The notes: a model not told the origin generated them from the sequence alone. A stretch of DNA of 64,000 nucleotides from Cherax quadricarinatus (GCF_038502225.1 NC_091357.1:2173104-2237103); one strand, 5' to 3'. Counted from the first letter of the stretch, positions 46,193 to 58,392 are shown. Program-made: numbers and translations.

Positions 46193-47480
46193 ACAATGTC
46201 CAACTTAAAAGTCTACGTAGTGTAGTGTATGTTTTGCTCCATTATTGTTCAAATTTCATTGTACAATCTCTTAGTATTTAAATAATCAACTACCTCATTT
46301 TGTGATTTTACTAGTAAGCATAAATCACCTTATGTGATTTTCTTATTTACTATTGTTCGCTTGAACATTAGCTGAATTGATACTTTCTCTGTCCATATTA
46401 CTACCTCATATTTTTTTTAAATACTACAATTGATATTACTTACTAAAATTAATAAATATCATTTTTACTAAAATTTCAATTTACTCTTAACATTTTTGAC
46501 ATTTAATAACCATTACTTGACTAATTACCTTTACCTGTTTTAATACCACATTTACTATCCTAGATTACTCTTAATTACCTTGTACTGCCATATAACCTCA
46601 AGTATAACTACCAGTGCAATATTGAATGAAATAAACATTACTATTTCACTTTTTTGTAATCATTATTACTTACTAAAATTTTATTAAACACCATATTTAC
46701 TACCAGTCAATTTTACTTTTGTACATTAAACATTATTTTATACTTCCCATAACATTTTGTTGCCAAATTTTCAAGTTTTTATATTCAACCCCAACCTTGT
46801 ATTATCCTTTGTACCTGTGTACCTGGGTACCTGTCTACCATCTTACTATCATATTATAACCAAGACATTACCATTGTGATTTTTTACTATTATTCTTTTG
46901 TACTTTAATTGTGAATTTTATTTTGTCAATTTAAATCTATAGTTATAACCTTGATCTTGTCAACAACCCATACCAGACTCTAGTGCAATTGCAAGTACCA
47001 TTTCAAATTGCATTTTTATATTATAAGTTTATATTATAATTCCTACCATCTGTCCATTTAACTTTGCTTACCATTACTTAATTTTAGTCCCTTTTATATT
47101 TTCTCCTTTATTTTAGCTTTATATAACTATCCTAGTTTATATATCCACAACTGTTAAAATAATCAAGGTGCTATTCTCAGGTGCTAAAGTAGAATAAGCT
47201 CACAATCTTGCCATTATATTCCAAAGCTCATTTATTCACAACCTATATTAGTCCCTTTTTATTATAATTTTAAACTATAATTATAACTTTAAAAAATTAC
47301 CTTTATAGTACTACCTACTATCATATTCCCAAGCACTATTATATGATCATCACTTTATTTGTATTAGTCCCTTAGCTCATTATTTTACATTTGTTAAATA
47401 ATTCAGGTGCTATTTTTTTAGCTTAAGACTATTTACTTTGTTTTATACTTAATTCTAACTATAGATTCACTACAAATCTT
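46193..47480. other. 1288-bp AT-rich inter-ORF spacer of the LINE
   Basis: Very AT-rich, with repeated TTACTATTA/ACCATTACTT-like motifs and dense stops in all frames. No domain seen. Far longer than the short gap or overlap usual between LINE ORFs. Confidence 0.7.
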
Positions 47481-50435
47481 ATGATTACAAGCATTGATCC
47501 TGATACCAACCTCTTATTTAATGACTTAAATGAATCAAACAGTTACTGTAATTACTACACTGCAGAACAATCAAAGGCACTTCTCAGTGCCAACAACAAC
47601 ATAACTATCTTTAACTACAATATCAGATCTTTAAGCAAGCATTACGATGACCTCATAGCATTACTAAATTCCTTACATGCCAATATGTCCATCATTACAC
47701 TAACTGAAACCTGGCTAAAGCCTGATAGTACAGATGTCTATGCCATTCCTGGTTACACAGCCATACACAACTGTAGGCCAGACCAACAAGGGGGTGGCAC
47801 AGCCATATACTACTCAGACCAACTAGAATGTATCACTAATACTTGCACAAGGGATGAACATGGGGAATATATAATAGCTAAATTCAAATCCAAATACCTA
47901 CAAAAACCTCTCACATTGATAAACATCTACAGAGTTCCACAGTCAAACATTAGCCAATTTAGTCAAAATCTAGGAAGTATGATAACTGATGCACGCATGA
48001 ACAAAGATCACTTACTACTCTCAGGTGACTTCAATATAAATCTCCTGCAAGACCAGGACCCACACGTTACTGAATTCACAAACACAATGAGTAACTGTAT
48101 GTTACTACCAACAGTAACAAAACCTACAAGAGTTACAGAGACTAGTGTTTCCCTACTTGACCACATCTGGACCAACACCATATCCCCTTTAAAATCAGGC
48201 ATAATTACAGATAATACCACAGACCACTACCCTACTTTCCTCATAACAACTCTTGGTAAACTACCCCAAGACACTACTAAAGTCACCTTCAGACTTCACA
48301 ATGAGGCAGCCATTAATAACTTCGCAACAGCATTAGCAAACATTGATTGGCACACTGAGCTAGAAATCTATACAGATATTGACGAATGTATTAATAATTT
48401 TCTAAAAAAGACCCAATACCTCTATAACAAGCACTGCCCTAAAAAAACTAAACAGATGACAGCAAAGAGACTGAACAGTCCCTGGCTAACACCCAGCATT
48501 CTCAAATCCATAAATACAAAACACCAATATGAAAAACAGTACAGAATGGGTCACATAACCAGAGACCAAACAAAACGTTACTCGTCAATCCTAACCAGCC
48601 TGATAAGAAGGGCAAAAAAATTGTATTATGAGAACAGATTATCCAACTTACGAGGTGATATAAAAAAGACCTGGAAAACACTATCTGAAATTCTGGGAAC
48701 AAAAAAGATATCACGAAATAGCGAAATAAAATTAGCAAAATCAGATGAACCCCAACTCCCACCAACAGAAACAGCAAACAGACTCAATGATTTCTTCTCC
48801 ACTATAGGACAAAACCTTGCCCATAAAATCCCAAGCTCAGATACCCCACCAAATAACTACCTCACCGGCAACTACCCGAACACACTGTTCCTAGCTCCGA
48901 CTAACCCATACGAAGTCTCCCTTATTATCAATGCACTAAAAAACAAGGCAGGAGATTTAAGTACCTTACCACCCTTTATATATAAAAAAGTGTCACAAGT
49001 GCTATCTCCAATCATTGCAACACTCTTTAACAAATCCATTGAATCCTCCACCTTCCCTACAGTACTCAAAATAGCAAGGGTCACCCCGATCCACAAAGGA
49101 GGAGACCAAACAGAGTTGAATAACTATAGGCCAATATCCAACTTACACCCTCTCTCAAAAATCTTTGAAAAACTAATTCATAAACGAATCTACTCCTACC
49201 TTATCTCCCAGAACATACTCAACCCCTGCCAATTTGGATTCAGGCCTAATAAAAATACTAATGATGCTATTATACACATGCTAGAACATATATACACTGC
49301 AATAGAGAAAAAAGAAGTCCCACTGGGGATCTTCATTGACTTACGTAAAGCTTTTGATACAGTTGACCATGACTTGCTCCACGTAAAATTGTCACACTAT
49401 GGTATAAGAGGGCACTCCCTCAATTACCTCAAGTCATACCTCAGCAACAGAAGCCAATATGTGTACGCAAATGGGGCAAACTCTTCTGCGCAACCAATTA
49501 CAGTTGGTGTCCCACAGGGAAGTGTCCTTGGCCCTCTTCTCTTTCTCCTATACATAAATGACCTTCCAAATGCTTCGCAATTACTCAAACCCACACTATT
49601 TGCAGATGACACTACATACGTCTTCTCTCACCCGAGCCCAGTCACACTAGCCAATACTGTAAATACCGAATTACAGAAAACATCTACCTGGATGAGGACT
49701 AACAAACTTACACTAAACATTGACAAAACCTACTTCATTCAGTTTGGTAACAGAGCTACAGATGTCCCTCTTAACATAATGATAAACGGATCACCTATCA
49801 CAAAGCTAACAGAGGGAAAATTCTTAGGAATCCACCTTGATAATAGACTCAAATTTCATACACATATACAACAAATTTCTAAGAAAATTTCCAAGACTGT
49901 AGGCATACTATCGAAGATACGGTACTATGTTCCACAGTCAGCCCTCCTGGCCCTATATCACTCTCTTATTTACCCCTATCTCACCTATGGAATTTGTGCA
50001 TGGGGCTCAACAACAGTTAACCATCTCAGACCACTAATTACCCAACAAAAGGCTGCAGTTAGAATGATAACAAATTCTCACTACAGGCAGCACACTCCAC
50101 CAATATTCAATACACTAAACCTACTCACCATACAAAACATCCATACTTATTACTGCACCTATTACATACATAGAACACTTAACTCTGATATTAACCCTCC
50201 CCTCAAACATCTCCTTGCCAACCTCAACAGAACACATGACCATAACACAAGGCACAGATCACTCTTTGATGTTCCTCGTGTTCATCTCACACTATGCAAA
50301 AACTCAATGCACATAAAAGGCCCTAAAATCTGGAATTCATTACCTGTAAATATAAAAGAAACACTTCCTGTTTATAAATTCAAGTCTCTACTCAAAGATC
50401 ACTTACTCACCCAAAACCAAATAAATACTGAATAA
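47481..50435 (+). CDS. LINE ORF2: EEP endonuclease + reverse transcriptase
   Basis: 984 aa from ATG 47481 to TAA 50433-50435. Endonuclease at about 40-255: N45/N47 (FNYNIRSLS), E76 (TETWLK), D183/N185 (SGDFNINLL), D227 (LLDHIW), D248-H249 (TTDHYPTF). RT: VTPIHKGG and NYRPISNLHPLSKIFEKL (534-566), QFGFRPNKNT (584-593), motif A D620 (FIDLRKAFDTVDHDLL), motif B VGVPQGSVLGPLLF (675-688), motif C D709-D710 (LFADDTTYV). The C-terminal domain includes SLIYPYLTYGICAWG, LFDVPRVHLTLCKNSMHIKG and KIWNSLPVNIK. No RNase H and no terminal zinc finger. Reaction: target nicking and target-primed reverse transcription in the nucleus (family knowledge). No premature stop, all catalytic residues in place. Clade assignment (L2/CR1/Crack-like) is by motif style only. 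Confidence 0.9.
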   Translation: MITSIDPDTNLLFNDLNESNSYCNYYTAEQSKALLSANNNITIFNYNIRSLSKHYDDLIALLNSLHANMSIITLTETWLKPDSTDVYAIPGYTAIHNCRPDQQGGGTAIYYSDQLECITNTCTRDEHGEYIIAKFKSKYLQKPLTLINIYRVPQSNISQFSQNLGSMITDARMNKDHLLLSGDFNINLLQDQDPHVTEFTNTMSNCMLLPTVTKPTRVTETSVSLLDHIWTNTISPLKSGIITDNTTDHYPTFLITTLGKLPQDTTKVTFRLHNEAAINNFATALANIDWHTELEIYTDIDECINNFLKKTQYLYNKHCPKKTKQMTAKRLNSPWLTPSILKSINTKHQYEKQYRMGHITRDQTKRYSSILTSLIRRAKKLYYENRLSNLRGDIKKTWKTLSEILGTKKISRNSEIKLAKSDEPQLPPTETANRLNDFFSTIGQNLAHKIPSSDTPPNNYLTGNYPNTLFLAPTNPYEVSLIINALKNKAGDLSTLPPFIYKKVSQVLSPIIATLFNKSIESSTFPTVLKIARVTPIHKGGDQTELNNYRPISNLHPLSKIFEKLIHKRIYSYLISQNILNPCQFGFRPNKNTNDAIIHMLEHIYTAIEKKEVPLGIFIDLRKAFDTVDHDLLHVKLSHYGIRGHSLNYLKSYLSNRSQYVYANGANSSAQPITVGVPQGSVLGPLLFLLYINDLPNASQLLKPTLFADDTTYVFSHPSPVTLANTVNTELQKTSTWMRTNKLTLNIDKTYFIQFGNRATDVPLNIMINGSPITKLTEGKFLGIHLDNRLKFHTHIQQISKKISKTVGILSKIRYYVPQSALLALYHSLIYPYLTYGICAWGSTTVNHLRPLITQQKAAVRMITNSHYRQHTPPIFNTLNLLTIQNIHTYYCTYYIHRTLNSDINPPLKHLLANLNRTHDHNTRHRSLFDVPRVHLTLCKNSMHIKGPKIWNSLPVNIKETLPVYKFKSLLKDHLLTQNQINTE

Positions 50436-50780
50436 CTGAACCTTATAAATTGTATATCTTAAATGTTTCTCACAATTATATCACATAAATGTTAAACCTA
50501 AAACCCAATCTAACTTTATTATTTTTTAAATACACTACCTAACAGAATCCTTCATATGACCTGTCTTTGTAATACTCACTTGTGCTTTATAGTAATCTGT
50601 TTACATTAATGTTTTATCACTGACTTCATCATTGCTTAATTAATCTTAAGTTAATTTTAAGCCAGCCCGTAATGCTATGCATAGTATAAGTGGCTTTGGC
50701 ATACTGCTCTTATCTGTATTTTTTTGTACCTCTGTATGTGTGCACAAATTTATAATAAATAAATAAATAAATAAATAAAC
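50436..50780 (+). other. 3' UTR and (AAAT)n tail of the LINE
   Basis: CCAGCCCGTAATGCTATGCA, TATAAGTGGCTTTGGCATAC, then TATAATAAATAAATAAATAA. The first part aligns with the tail of the SINE at 19634-19951. Confidence 0.8.
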
Positions 50781-50822
50781 TGACTTTATCTCGTTGACAT
50801 CATTATGCTGTATGAATGTGTT

Positions 50823-51273
50823 TCATACTCGAGTCATCCTGGGTATATAGGATCTCAGATGGAGTGATGTTCTGGAGAAGGGTACAGCCAGAGTGAAGTT
50901 GCTGCTTTCTGCCCGTCTTGTGGCATAAAAGCTTGTTTCACGCTGTCCTCGAAGTGGATCCAAGTGTGGTACTTTGACAATATTGGCCTTGTACATAACA
51001 GTAAGGCCACCCACATCCCTCCTGTGTTGAAGGCTCTGCTGAAATGACAGATCTATCCAGGATTGGTCCAGGCGAGAGATGAGACGTCTTGCTCTGTTCC
51101 CTACTCTGTCAAGCAGTCGCAGATGAGAGGGGGGGGGCAGGCAAACCAAGAAAGTGGAGCATACTCAAGGTGTGAGCGTACTTGTGCCTCGTGCAGAATC
51201 TTGCAACCCCTACTGTCAAGCAGATGCGAGATACGGCGAAGTGCTGTAAGCTTCCTGGCTGCCTTGTTTGCAG

Positions 51274-51275
<2 letters not shown>
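50823..51275 (-). pseudogene. LINE RT C-terminal fragment
   Basis: The minus strand reads LTALRRISHLLDSRGCKIL and HLEYAPLSWFACPPP (about 51245-51135), then after a small shift in a G-run SHLRLLDRVGNRARRLISRL and QHRRDVGGLTVMYKA down to 50823. This is the conserved C-terminal region after the RT core in CR1/Jockey-type ORF2 proteins, from a family different from the intact neighbour. No catalytic motif is present. The intact LINE's tail sits at its 3' edge. Confidence 0.7.
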
Positions 51276-51331
<56 letters not shown>

Positions 51332-51380
51332 TCCCTCTCCCTCTCCCTCCCTCTCCCTGTCCCTCCCTCTCTCTCCCTAG
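51276..51380. repeat. (CT)n / (CCCTCT)n microsatellite
   Basis: CT array grading into CCCTCTC repeats. It abuts the RT fragment at the codons for AANKAARKL. Confidence 0.93.
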
Positions 51381-51489
51381 TATTTATGCGCCTTGTTATT
51401 TCAAGGCTAATTATACTTATTACATTAATTAATGTTATGAAGAACAGTCAAAAAGCAAATACAGGAATTTCTAAAATCTTACCTCTCGA

Positions 51490-52494
51490 CTGTGTGTGTA
51501 CTCACCTAATTGTGGTGGCAGGGGTCGATTCATAGCTCCTGGCCCGGCCTCTTCACTGGTCTCCACTACGTCCACTCTCCCTGCTCCATGAGCCTTATCA
51601 TACCACTTCTTAAAGCTATGTATGGATTCTACCTGCGCTACATCCCTCTCCAGATTGTTCCACTTCCTGGCAACTCTATGACTGAAGAAATGCTTCCTAA
51701 CATCCCTGTGGCTCATCTAAGTTTTCAACTTCCAATAGTGACCCCTCGTTGCTGTGTCCCATCTCTGAAATATTCTGTTCCTTTCCATCCTGTCGAGTCC
51801 ACTCAGTATTTTATGTTTATCATGTCCCTTTTCTCCTATCCCTCCTGTCTTCCAGTGTTGTCAGGTTGAGTTCTCTTAACCTCTCCGCGAAGAACAAACC
51901 CCTCAGTTTCGGGACTAGTGTTTTTGCAAGCCTTTGCACTTTCTCTAATTTCTTGACGTGGTTGATCAGGTGTGGGTTTCATACTGGTGCTGCATACTCC
52001 AACATGGGCCTGACGTACATGGTTTATAGTGTCTTGAATGATGATGAAACGCTGTTCTCATGTTTGCCAGGCGCCCAAATGCTCCAACAGTTATGTGGTT
52101 AATGTCCGCCTCGGGAGATGTGCTCGGTGTGATGCTCACCCTAAGATCCTTTTTACTTGAGTGGGTTTTGCAGTCTTTGACGTCTTAGGCTATATTCCGC
52201 CTGCGGTCTCTTGCCCTTCCGCCCAGTCTTCAAAACTTTGCACTTTCTAGAGTTAAACTCCATGAGCCATTTGTCAGACCAGGCTTGCCGCCTGTCGAGA
52301 TCCTCTTGCAGGTTCACCTTATTCTCTTCCGCTTCTATTCTCATTAGTTTCACATCGTCTGCAAACAGGGACACCTCTGACTCTATCCCTTCCATCACAT
52401 TATTCACATCTACAAGAAACAGCACCGGACCTAGGACTGATCCTTGTGGAACTCCACTCCACACATGCACCCACTCTGACACCTCGTCTCGTAC
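51490..52494 (-). pseudogene. CR1-like LINE, 5'-truncated copy C
   Basis: Minus frames: 52153-52482 (SGVPQGSVLGPVLFLVDVNN with motif C LFADDVKLM, WLMEFNSRKCKVLKTG) and 51471-51716 (DVRKHFFSHRVARKWNNL). Shifts in between. Starts just before motif B, so motif A is absent. Its 5' edge meets the 3' end of copy D directly. Confidence 0.83.
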
Positions 52495-53870
52495 GCGCCT
52501 AATTGTACTCTCCTAACTGTGGTTTCAGGGGTCGAGACTCAGCTCCCGGTCGTGTATCTTTACTGATCGCTGCTAGGTGTCCTCTCTGCTCCCTGAGCTT
52601 TGTCATACCTCGTCTTAAAGCTATGTATGGTTCCTGCCTCCACTACATCACTTGCTAGACTATTTCACTTCCTGACAACTCTATGACTGAAGAAGTACTT
52701 CCTAACATCCCTTTGACTCGTCTGAATCTTCAGCTTCCAGTTGTGACCCCTTGTTTCTGTGTCCCCTCTCTGGAACAACCTGTCTCAAACTAATCTATTC
52801 CACGTAGTATTTTGTATGTCGTTATCATGTCTCCCCTGACCCTCCTGTCCTCCAATGTCTTCAGTCCGATGTTCCTCAACCTTTCTTCGTAGAACATACC
52901 CCTAAGCTCCGGAACTAACCTTGTTGCAAACCTTTGCACTTTCTCTAGTTTCTTGACGTATTTGACCAGGTGTGTGTTCCAAACTGGTGCTGCATACTCC
53001 AGTATGGGCCTGATGTACACCGTGTACAGTGTCTTGAACGATTCCTTACTAAGGTAACGGAACGCTATTCTCAGGTTTGCCAGGCGCCCGTATGCTGCAG
53101 CAGTTATCTGGTTGATGTGTGCCTCCGGAGACGTGCTCGGTATTATGCTCACCCCAAGATCGTTCTCCTTGAGTGAGGTTTGCAGTCTTTGGCCACCTAG
53201 CCTATACTCTGTCTGCAGTCTTCTTTGTCCTTCCCCCAATCTTCATGACTTTGCATTTGGCGGGGTTGAATTCAAGAAGCCAGTTACTGGACCATGTGTT
53301 AAGCCCGTCCAGGTCTTTTTGAAGTCCTGCCTGATCCTCATCTGATTTAATTCTCCTCATCAACTTCACATCATCTGCAAACAGGGACACTTCTGAGTCT
53401 ATCCCTTCCATCATGTCATTCACATATATCAAAAATAGCACTGGTCCTAGGACTGACCCCTGTGCGACCCCGCTCGTCACAGGTGCCCACTGTGATACCT
53501 CATCACGTACCCTGACTCGTTGTTGTCTCCCTGTCAGGTATTCTCTGATCCATTGCAGCGCCCTTCCTGTTATATGTGCCTGATACTCCAGCTTCTGTAC
53601 TAATATCTTGTGAGGAACTGTGTCGAAGTCTTCCTGCAGTCCAAGAAAATGCAATCAACCCACCCCTCTCTCGTGTCTTACTTCTGTTACCTTGTCATAA
53701 AACTCCAGAAGGTTTGTGATAGAGGATTTGCCTTCCATGAATCAGTGCTGGTTGTCATTCATAATCCTGTTCCTTTCCAGGTGCTCCACCACTCTCCTCC
53801 TGATAATCTTCTCCGTGACTTTGCACACTATACATGTCAGTGACACTGGTGTGTAGTTGAGTGTGTTGTG
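52495..53870 (-). pseudogene. CR1-like LINE, 5'-truncated copy D
   Basis: Minus frames 53202-53654 (ALQWIREYLTGRQQRVRVRD, motif B SGVAQGSVLGPVLFLIYVND with P to A, motif C LFADDVKLM) and 52790-53239 (NDLGVSIIPS, AYGRLANLRIAFRYLSKESF, PILEYAAPVWNTHLVKYVKK, MITTYKILRGID). The segment 53655-53870 is the region before motif A. Motif A itself is split by a small deletion (LDC/KKAFD to LQEDFDTVP). Confidence 0.83.
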
Positions 53871-54164
53871 TGTGTACGATCTCGCCTAATTGTACTCACC
53901 TAATTGTGGCTGCACGGGTCGAGTCACAGCTTCTGGCTGCGCCTCTTCACTGGTCGCTAAGAGGTCACTCTCCCTGCTCCATGAGCTTTATCATACTTCA
54001 TCTTTAAGCTATGTACGGATCCTGCCTTCACTAGTTCACTTTCCATTTCGTGACAACTCTATGACTGAAGAAATGCTTCCTATCATCCCTGTGACTCACC
54101 TGAGTCTTCACCTTCATATTGTGACACCTTGTTGCTATGGCCCATCTCTAGACCATCCACCCCT

Positions 54165-54328
54165 CAAGGGAGGTTCCTTGACGTTCGTGAGGGGCTCTTG
54201 ATCTAGGGAATTGGATCTGTGTTCCGGTTCCCTGAATTGAGCCTGAATACCATCCGTCCCCTCCCCCCACATGCGCTGTATAATTCTACGGGTTTAGCGC
54301 TTCCACGTGATTATAATAATAATCTAGA
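54165..54328 (+). mobile_element. Short dispersed SINE-like repeat inserted in LINE copy E
   Basis: Best copy of the family: CTCAAGGGAGGTTCCTTGAC, GAGGGGCTCTTGATCTAGGG, TTCCCTGAATTGAGCCTGAA, GCGCTGTATAATTCTACGGG, TTTAGCGCTTCCACGTGATT + ATAATAATAAT. ATCTAGACC at the right and ATCTCTAGACC at the left of the insert are a possible short target duplication. Confidence 0.8.
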
Positions 54329-55186
54329 CCATCCTGTGTCTGACCACCTTGTCGATTCCTCTCAGTATTTTATGTCGTTATCATGTTACCCCCCTCCCTT
54401 ATCCCTCCTGTCCTCCAGTGTTGGCATGTCCATTTCATTGAACCATTCCACGTAGGACATTCCCCTTAGCTCCAGGACTAGTCTCTTGAAGTGCTTGGCT
54501 AGGTGTGGATTCCAAACTGGTGCTGCATTCTCCAATATAGGCCTAACGTACACGGTGTACAGGGTTCTGAACGATTCCTTATTGAGATGTCAGAATGCTG
54601 TACTTAGGTTTGCTGGGCGCCTGTATGCTTCAGCAGTTATTTGGTTGATGTGCGCCTCAGGAGATGTACCTGGTGTTATACTCACCCCGAGATCCTTTTC
54701 CTTAAGTGAAGTTTGTAGTTTCTGGCCCCCTGTAATCCGTCTGTGGTCCTTTTTGCTCTTCCCCAATCTTCATGACTTTGGATTTGATGGGGTTGAACTC
54801 CAGGAGCCAGTTGCTGAACCAGGCCTGCAGCCTGTCCAGATCTCTTTGTAGTTCTGCCTGGTCCTCGTCTGACAGAATTCTTCTCATCAACCTCACATCA
54901 TTTGCAAATCGGGACACTTCTGAGTCTATTCCTTCCGTAATGTCGTTCACAAATACCAGAAACAGCACCGATCCTAGGACTGACCCCTGTGGAACCCCGC
55001 TCATCACAGGCGCCCACTATGACACCTCGCCACATACCATGACTCGCTGCTGTCTTCCTGGCAGGTATTCCCTGATCCATTACAGTGCAGTCCTTGTTAT
55101 CCTTGCCTGGTCCTCCAGGTTTTGCACTAATCTCGTGTGTGGAGCTGTGTCAAACGCCTTCTTACAGTCCAAGAAAACGCAATCTA

Positions 55187-55336
<150 letters not shown>

Positions 55337-55600
55337 CTTACTGCTGTCGCCCTGTCATAGAACTCCAGTAGGCCTGTGACACAGGATTTCCCGTCCCTGA
55401 AACTGTGCTGGCTGTTGCTGATAAGATCATTCCTTTCTAGGTGCTCAACCACTCTTCTGATAATCTTCATGACTTTGCATGCTATACGTGTCAGTGACAC
55501 TTGTCTGTAGTTTAATGCTTCGTCTTTCTCCTTTTTTAAAAATTGGGACTACATTTGCTGTCTTCCATACCTTAGGTAGTCGACCTGTTTGGATAGGTGT

Positions 55601-57004
55601 GTGTGTGTGTGTGTGTGTAACAAAAACTAAAATTTCCATATAATCATACAAACGTGTTTGTCTGTTTTCCATCATTTTTACCTGTGCCGGATCATTCTGC
55701 CATGCCAGTGTCCATCAGTAGTCGGTTATCAAACTGATCATCAAGTTTCCCTGATATCTCTTCTCAACAATTTTATTTTGGGTGAAATCCTTGTGTTTTC
55801 ATTACTAACGTCACCGAGATGTGGCAGGAAAGTTGAGGTGGGAGCTTAGAAAATGAATCTTAAGGGACATTAGATATCCTAGTAGGTATGTCAACAGCTC
55901 TTCTTCAATATTTCTGTAATGTTCACACTGAAGAAGACCCAAGAAACCTGCCCAAGTGTGTTCTTGAATTCAGTTAATTCTCTGAACGCAATATTTTGAA
56001 GACTTTCCTCCAAATGAGGATCTTTCCGAATTTGAGGTCCGAAGTGGATATATTCCTTCAGTTAGGAATCACTTGGGTAAACATCTCCCACAAATAGTCA
56101 AACCCAGAACTCTCTTTTGTTCTTTTTTTTTTAAGTTAGGAAGCAGCGGTACCTTGTAAATTCACTTTTAATTCTCGGTAACAAATCTGTTACTTTTTTT
56201 TATTTTACGTCTAAATTTCTATTCGATCAGTGACAAGTTTATTCATTGTTTCGTATGTTTCTTCAGAGTTTAGCGAGAGCTAAAGATTAACTTGGTAGTG
56301 TTGCTATTGTTAAGTAAAGCTGCCTTCACGATAGTTTTGTTGGAATTAATAAAACGCCACATTGCAGGATCATGATACTTAAAACATCTAAAAGTCAACT
56401 AACATTACAACAGTAACGAAGATTCTTTGAATGTAAGATTGCTAGGCTTTTCTCTCACTTTCTGAGCAAACAGATTTTTGTGTCTGGGTGCAGCAATTTT
56501 CACCACTTGGTGAAATTTTGAGCCAACGAGCTCTGACTGTTGCTTGGAAAATTAAGATTAAGGTCAACTTGAGTCACCTAGACGATGTTCCTGGGTGTTA
56601 ACATCAGCCGGTTCCAACTTTATATCTGAGTTAGACTTCTTCATGCAGTGTTTAACAGGTCTGATTACGGAAGAAAGATGTAGGGATGTTATTTTGGATT
56701 TGTTTATAGATAAATTCCAACGTGTGATACATGATCCTTCGGGTCCCTTCCTACCATTGGGACTGCACGACTTCCTTGACTGCACGACTTCCAAGAGCAA
56801 GTCACACTAGAGTGATGAGGTGCCCGCAGCATGTCCTGATGTCCGACCTATTCCAAAATTGAGAAAATAGGCTGCTTTCACAAGAGGCGTGATGCTTTGT
56901 ATCTGGTTTGTCGGATTCAAGCTAACATATGCATAACAAAAAATTGTAGATGAATGGTTCAGAGAACCAACATGTTGATAAATTAGACACACGTGCAGCT
57001 CTTG
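55601..57004. other. Unassigned DNA
   Basis: Several 60-80-codon frames (55658-55849, 56595-56810) without recognisable domains. No repeats identified; a host exon cannot be excluded but is not supported. Confidence 0.35.
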
Positions 57005-57300
57005 GGTATCTTTATTGAGGAAACGTTTCGCCACACAGTGGCTTCATCAGTCCATACAAAGGAGAATCGTGAAGAACAGGAGGAGAATGAGGTAATCAGT
57101 CTCTCAACCTTGAGTCGAAGTGGTCAGTCCATCAATCTTGAATAGAATACAGCATATGAGCGGAAAAGTGGCTTACATACCGTAGGCAGGAGAGGTGCAG
57201 CAGTCGTAGGTGGTGTCACATTTATCTAGTGTGGAAGTAGGTCGTGCCCAAGGGTGACAGTTGAAAATACCACGTACTATCAAAAACAGGAACAAATCAA
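57005..57300 (-). mobile_element. PLE-type terminus, single orientation, best-preserved copy
   Basis: Minus strand: GACTGATTACCTCATTCTCC, GGACTGATGAAGCCACTG, GAAACGTTTCCTCAATAAAG, ATACCCAAGAGCTGCACG. Same family as 13942-14336 and 21391. The 5' boundary at about 57300 is approximate. Confidence 0.6.
57025..57050 (-). ncRNA. Hammerhead-ribozyme-like core, closest to consensus
   Basis: Minus strand has CTGATGA (57050-57044), one extra A, a perfect GCCAC-TGT-GTGGC hairpin, then GAAAC (57029-57025). Self-cleavage is not shown; stems I and III are unresolved. Confidence 0.4.
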
Positions 57301-58392
57301 TTAGTGATTAAACAGTCTTGTCACTTTAATGATGAATCAAACACCCGGTAAACAATAAAGGTAGCTAATGTGGAATTGCTTAGATAAGGAAAGGGAGTAT
57401 CAAGCAAGGAGAAATAAGTATTGCTGGAGTAAGAATTAGATAATGACGAATAGGATGCTCAGGTCCAGTTCATCGGCTCATTGACATCAAGATAAATCTT
57501 CACATTGGGTGTAACAGATGGAAATCCAGATAGGAAATAGCAGGTTTGCGTTACTGTGTGAGTGTTGCGTTCAGCACGAGTTACCAAGAGACACTTAAAA
57601 CGATGAAATGTGTTAATTTATGAAGACTCGAGAAGAACGTAGTTTAACTTGGGGAGGAGAGAGAGTGTCCTCTTGTGAATAGCTTGAAAACTAAGTTTAA
57701 CTTTGGGGGTCCTCTTGTGAATAATGAAATGTAAAAATAACAAAAAAACAAGTATTCATTTGGAGGTACTTGTATAGATTTTTTTTTCGTCTCCATAATA
57801 TTATGCATATAATATAGAAGCATGTTTATAGTTGCTTGTTGTATTTTTAATTTACGATTTGTGACTGATGCATGAAGTTCTGTAGTTATTGCCACTTGAT
57901 ATTTTTAATGGTAGAGTCGTGTAGATGTTTTAAGTCGTAATTGTACTAGTTGTAATGTTGTATGTGATGTGTCTGATGATTTCAGTGTTGTCTTTAAAGT
58001 TATTAGAAGGTGAGCTAAAAATATTAGAGAGTTTGAGATAGTGGGGGGGGGATGCTGAGAATTTGTCAATCACATTATACTTGTAATTATTTAATGTGTT
58101 AATGGATGAGTTGTTATAATGTTAATGATAATATTGCGAAGTTGTTGATTTGTTAAATTATAATTGTAGTTAATGAACATGTTTGATATGATTGTAGATT
58201 CCTGGAGTGGAGGTGTTGCAAGGGTCAGTCCTCCTCGGCCCCGTTCATAACCAGATGAATGAAAGTTATGATAATGCAATGACTGTATCAACTGCAATGT
58301 TGCAGGCGGTAACTGACGATATTGAGAGAATCTCTGAAGTTATTAGAGGGTGACCTAGTAAATGTTAATGTAATTCCTAACAATGGGAGGAG
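57301..58392. other. Unassigned AT-rich DNA
   Basis: No supported gene or repeat. Small frames (57644-57895, 58091-58297) look like chance. Confidence 0.35.

Larger units (their letters stand above)
44835..50780 (+). mobile_element. Intact two-ORF LINE of the CR1/L2 group
   Basis: Leader of about 370 bp (5' edge uncertain), ORF1 (45203-46192), a 1288-bp AT-rich spacer, ORF2 (47481-50435), then a 3' UTR of about 320 bp ending in (AAAT)n at 50751-50780. EEP plus RT without RNase H and a short tetranucleotide tail fit the CR1/L2/Crack-type clades; I cannot place it more precisely. Both ORFs are open and all catalytic residues are present, so this looks like a recent insertion. The 3' junction cuts into an older RT fragment (50823-51275). 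Confidence 0.85.

Noticed and set aside
56564..56810. Overlapping 78- and 71-codon frames as a host exon
   Set aside because: No domain, no splice or codon-bias evidence; frames occur on both strands.
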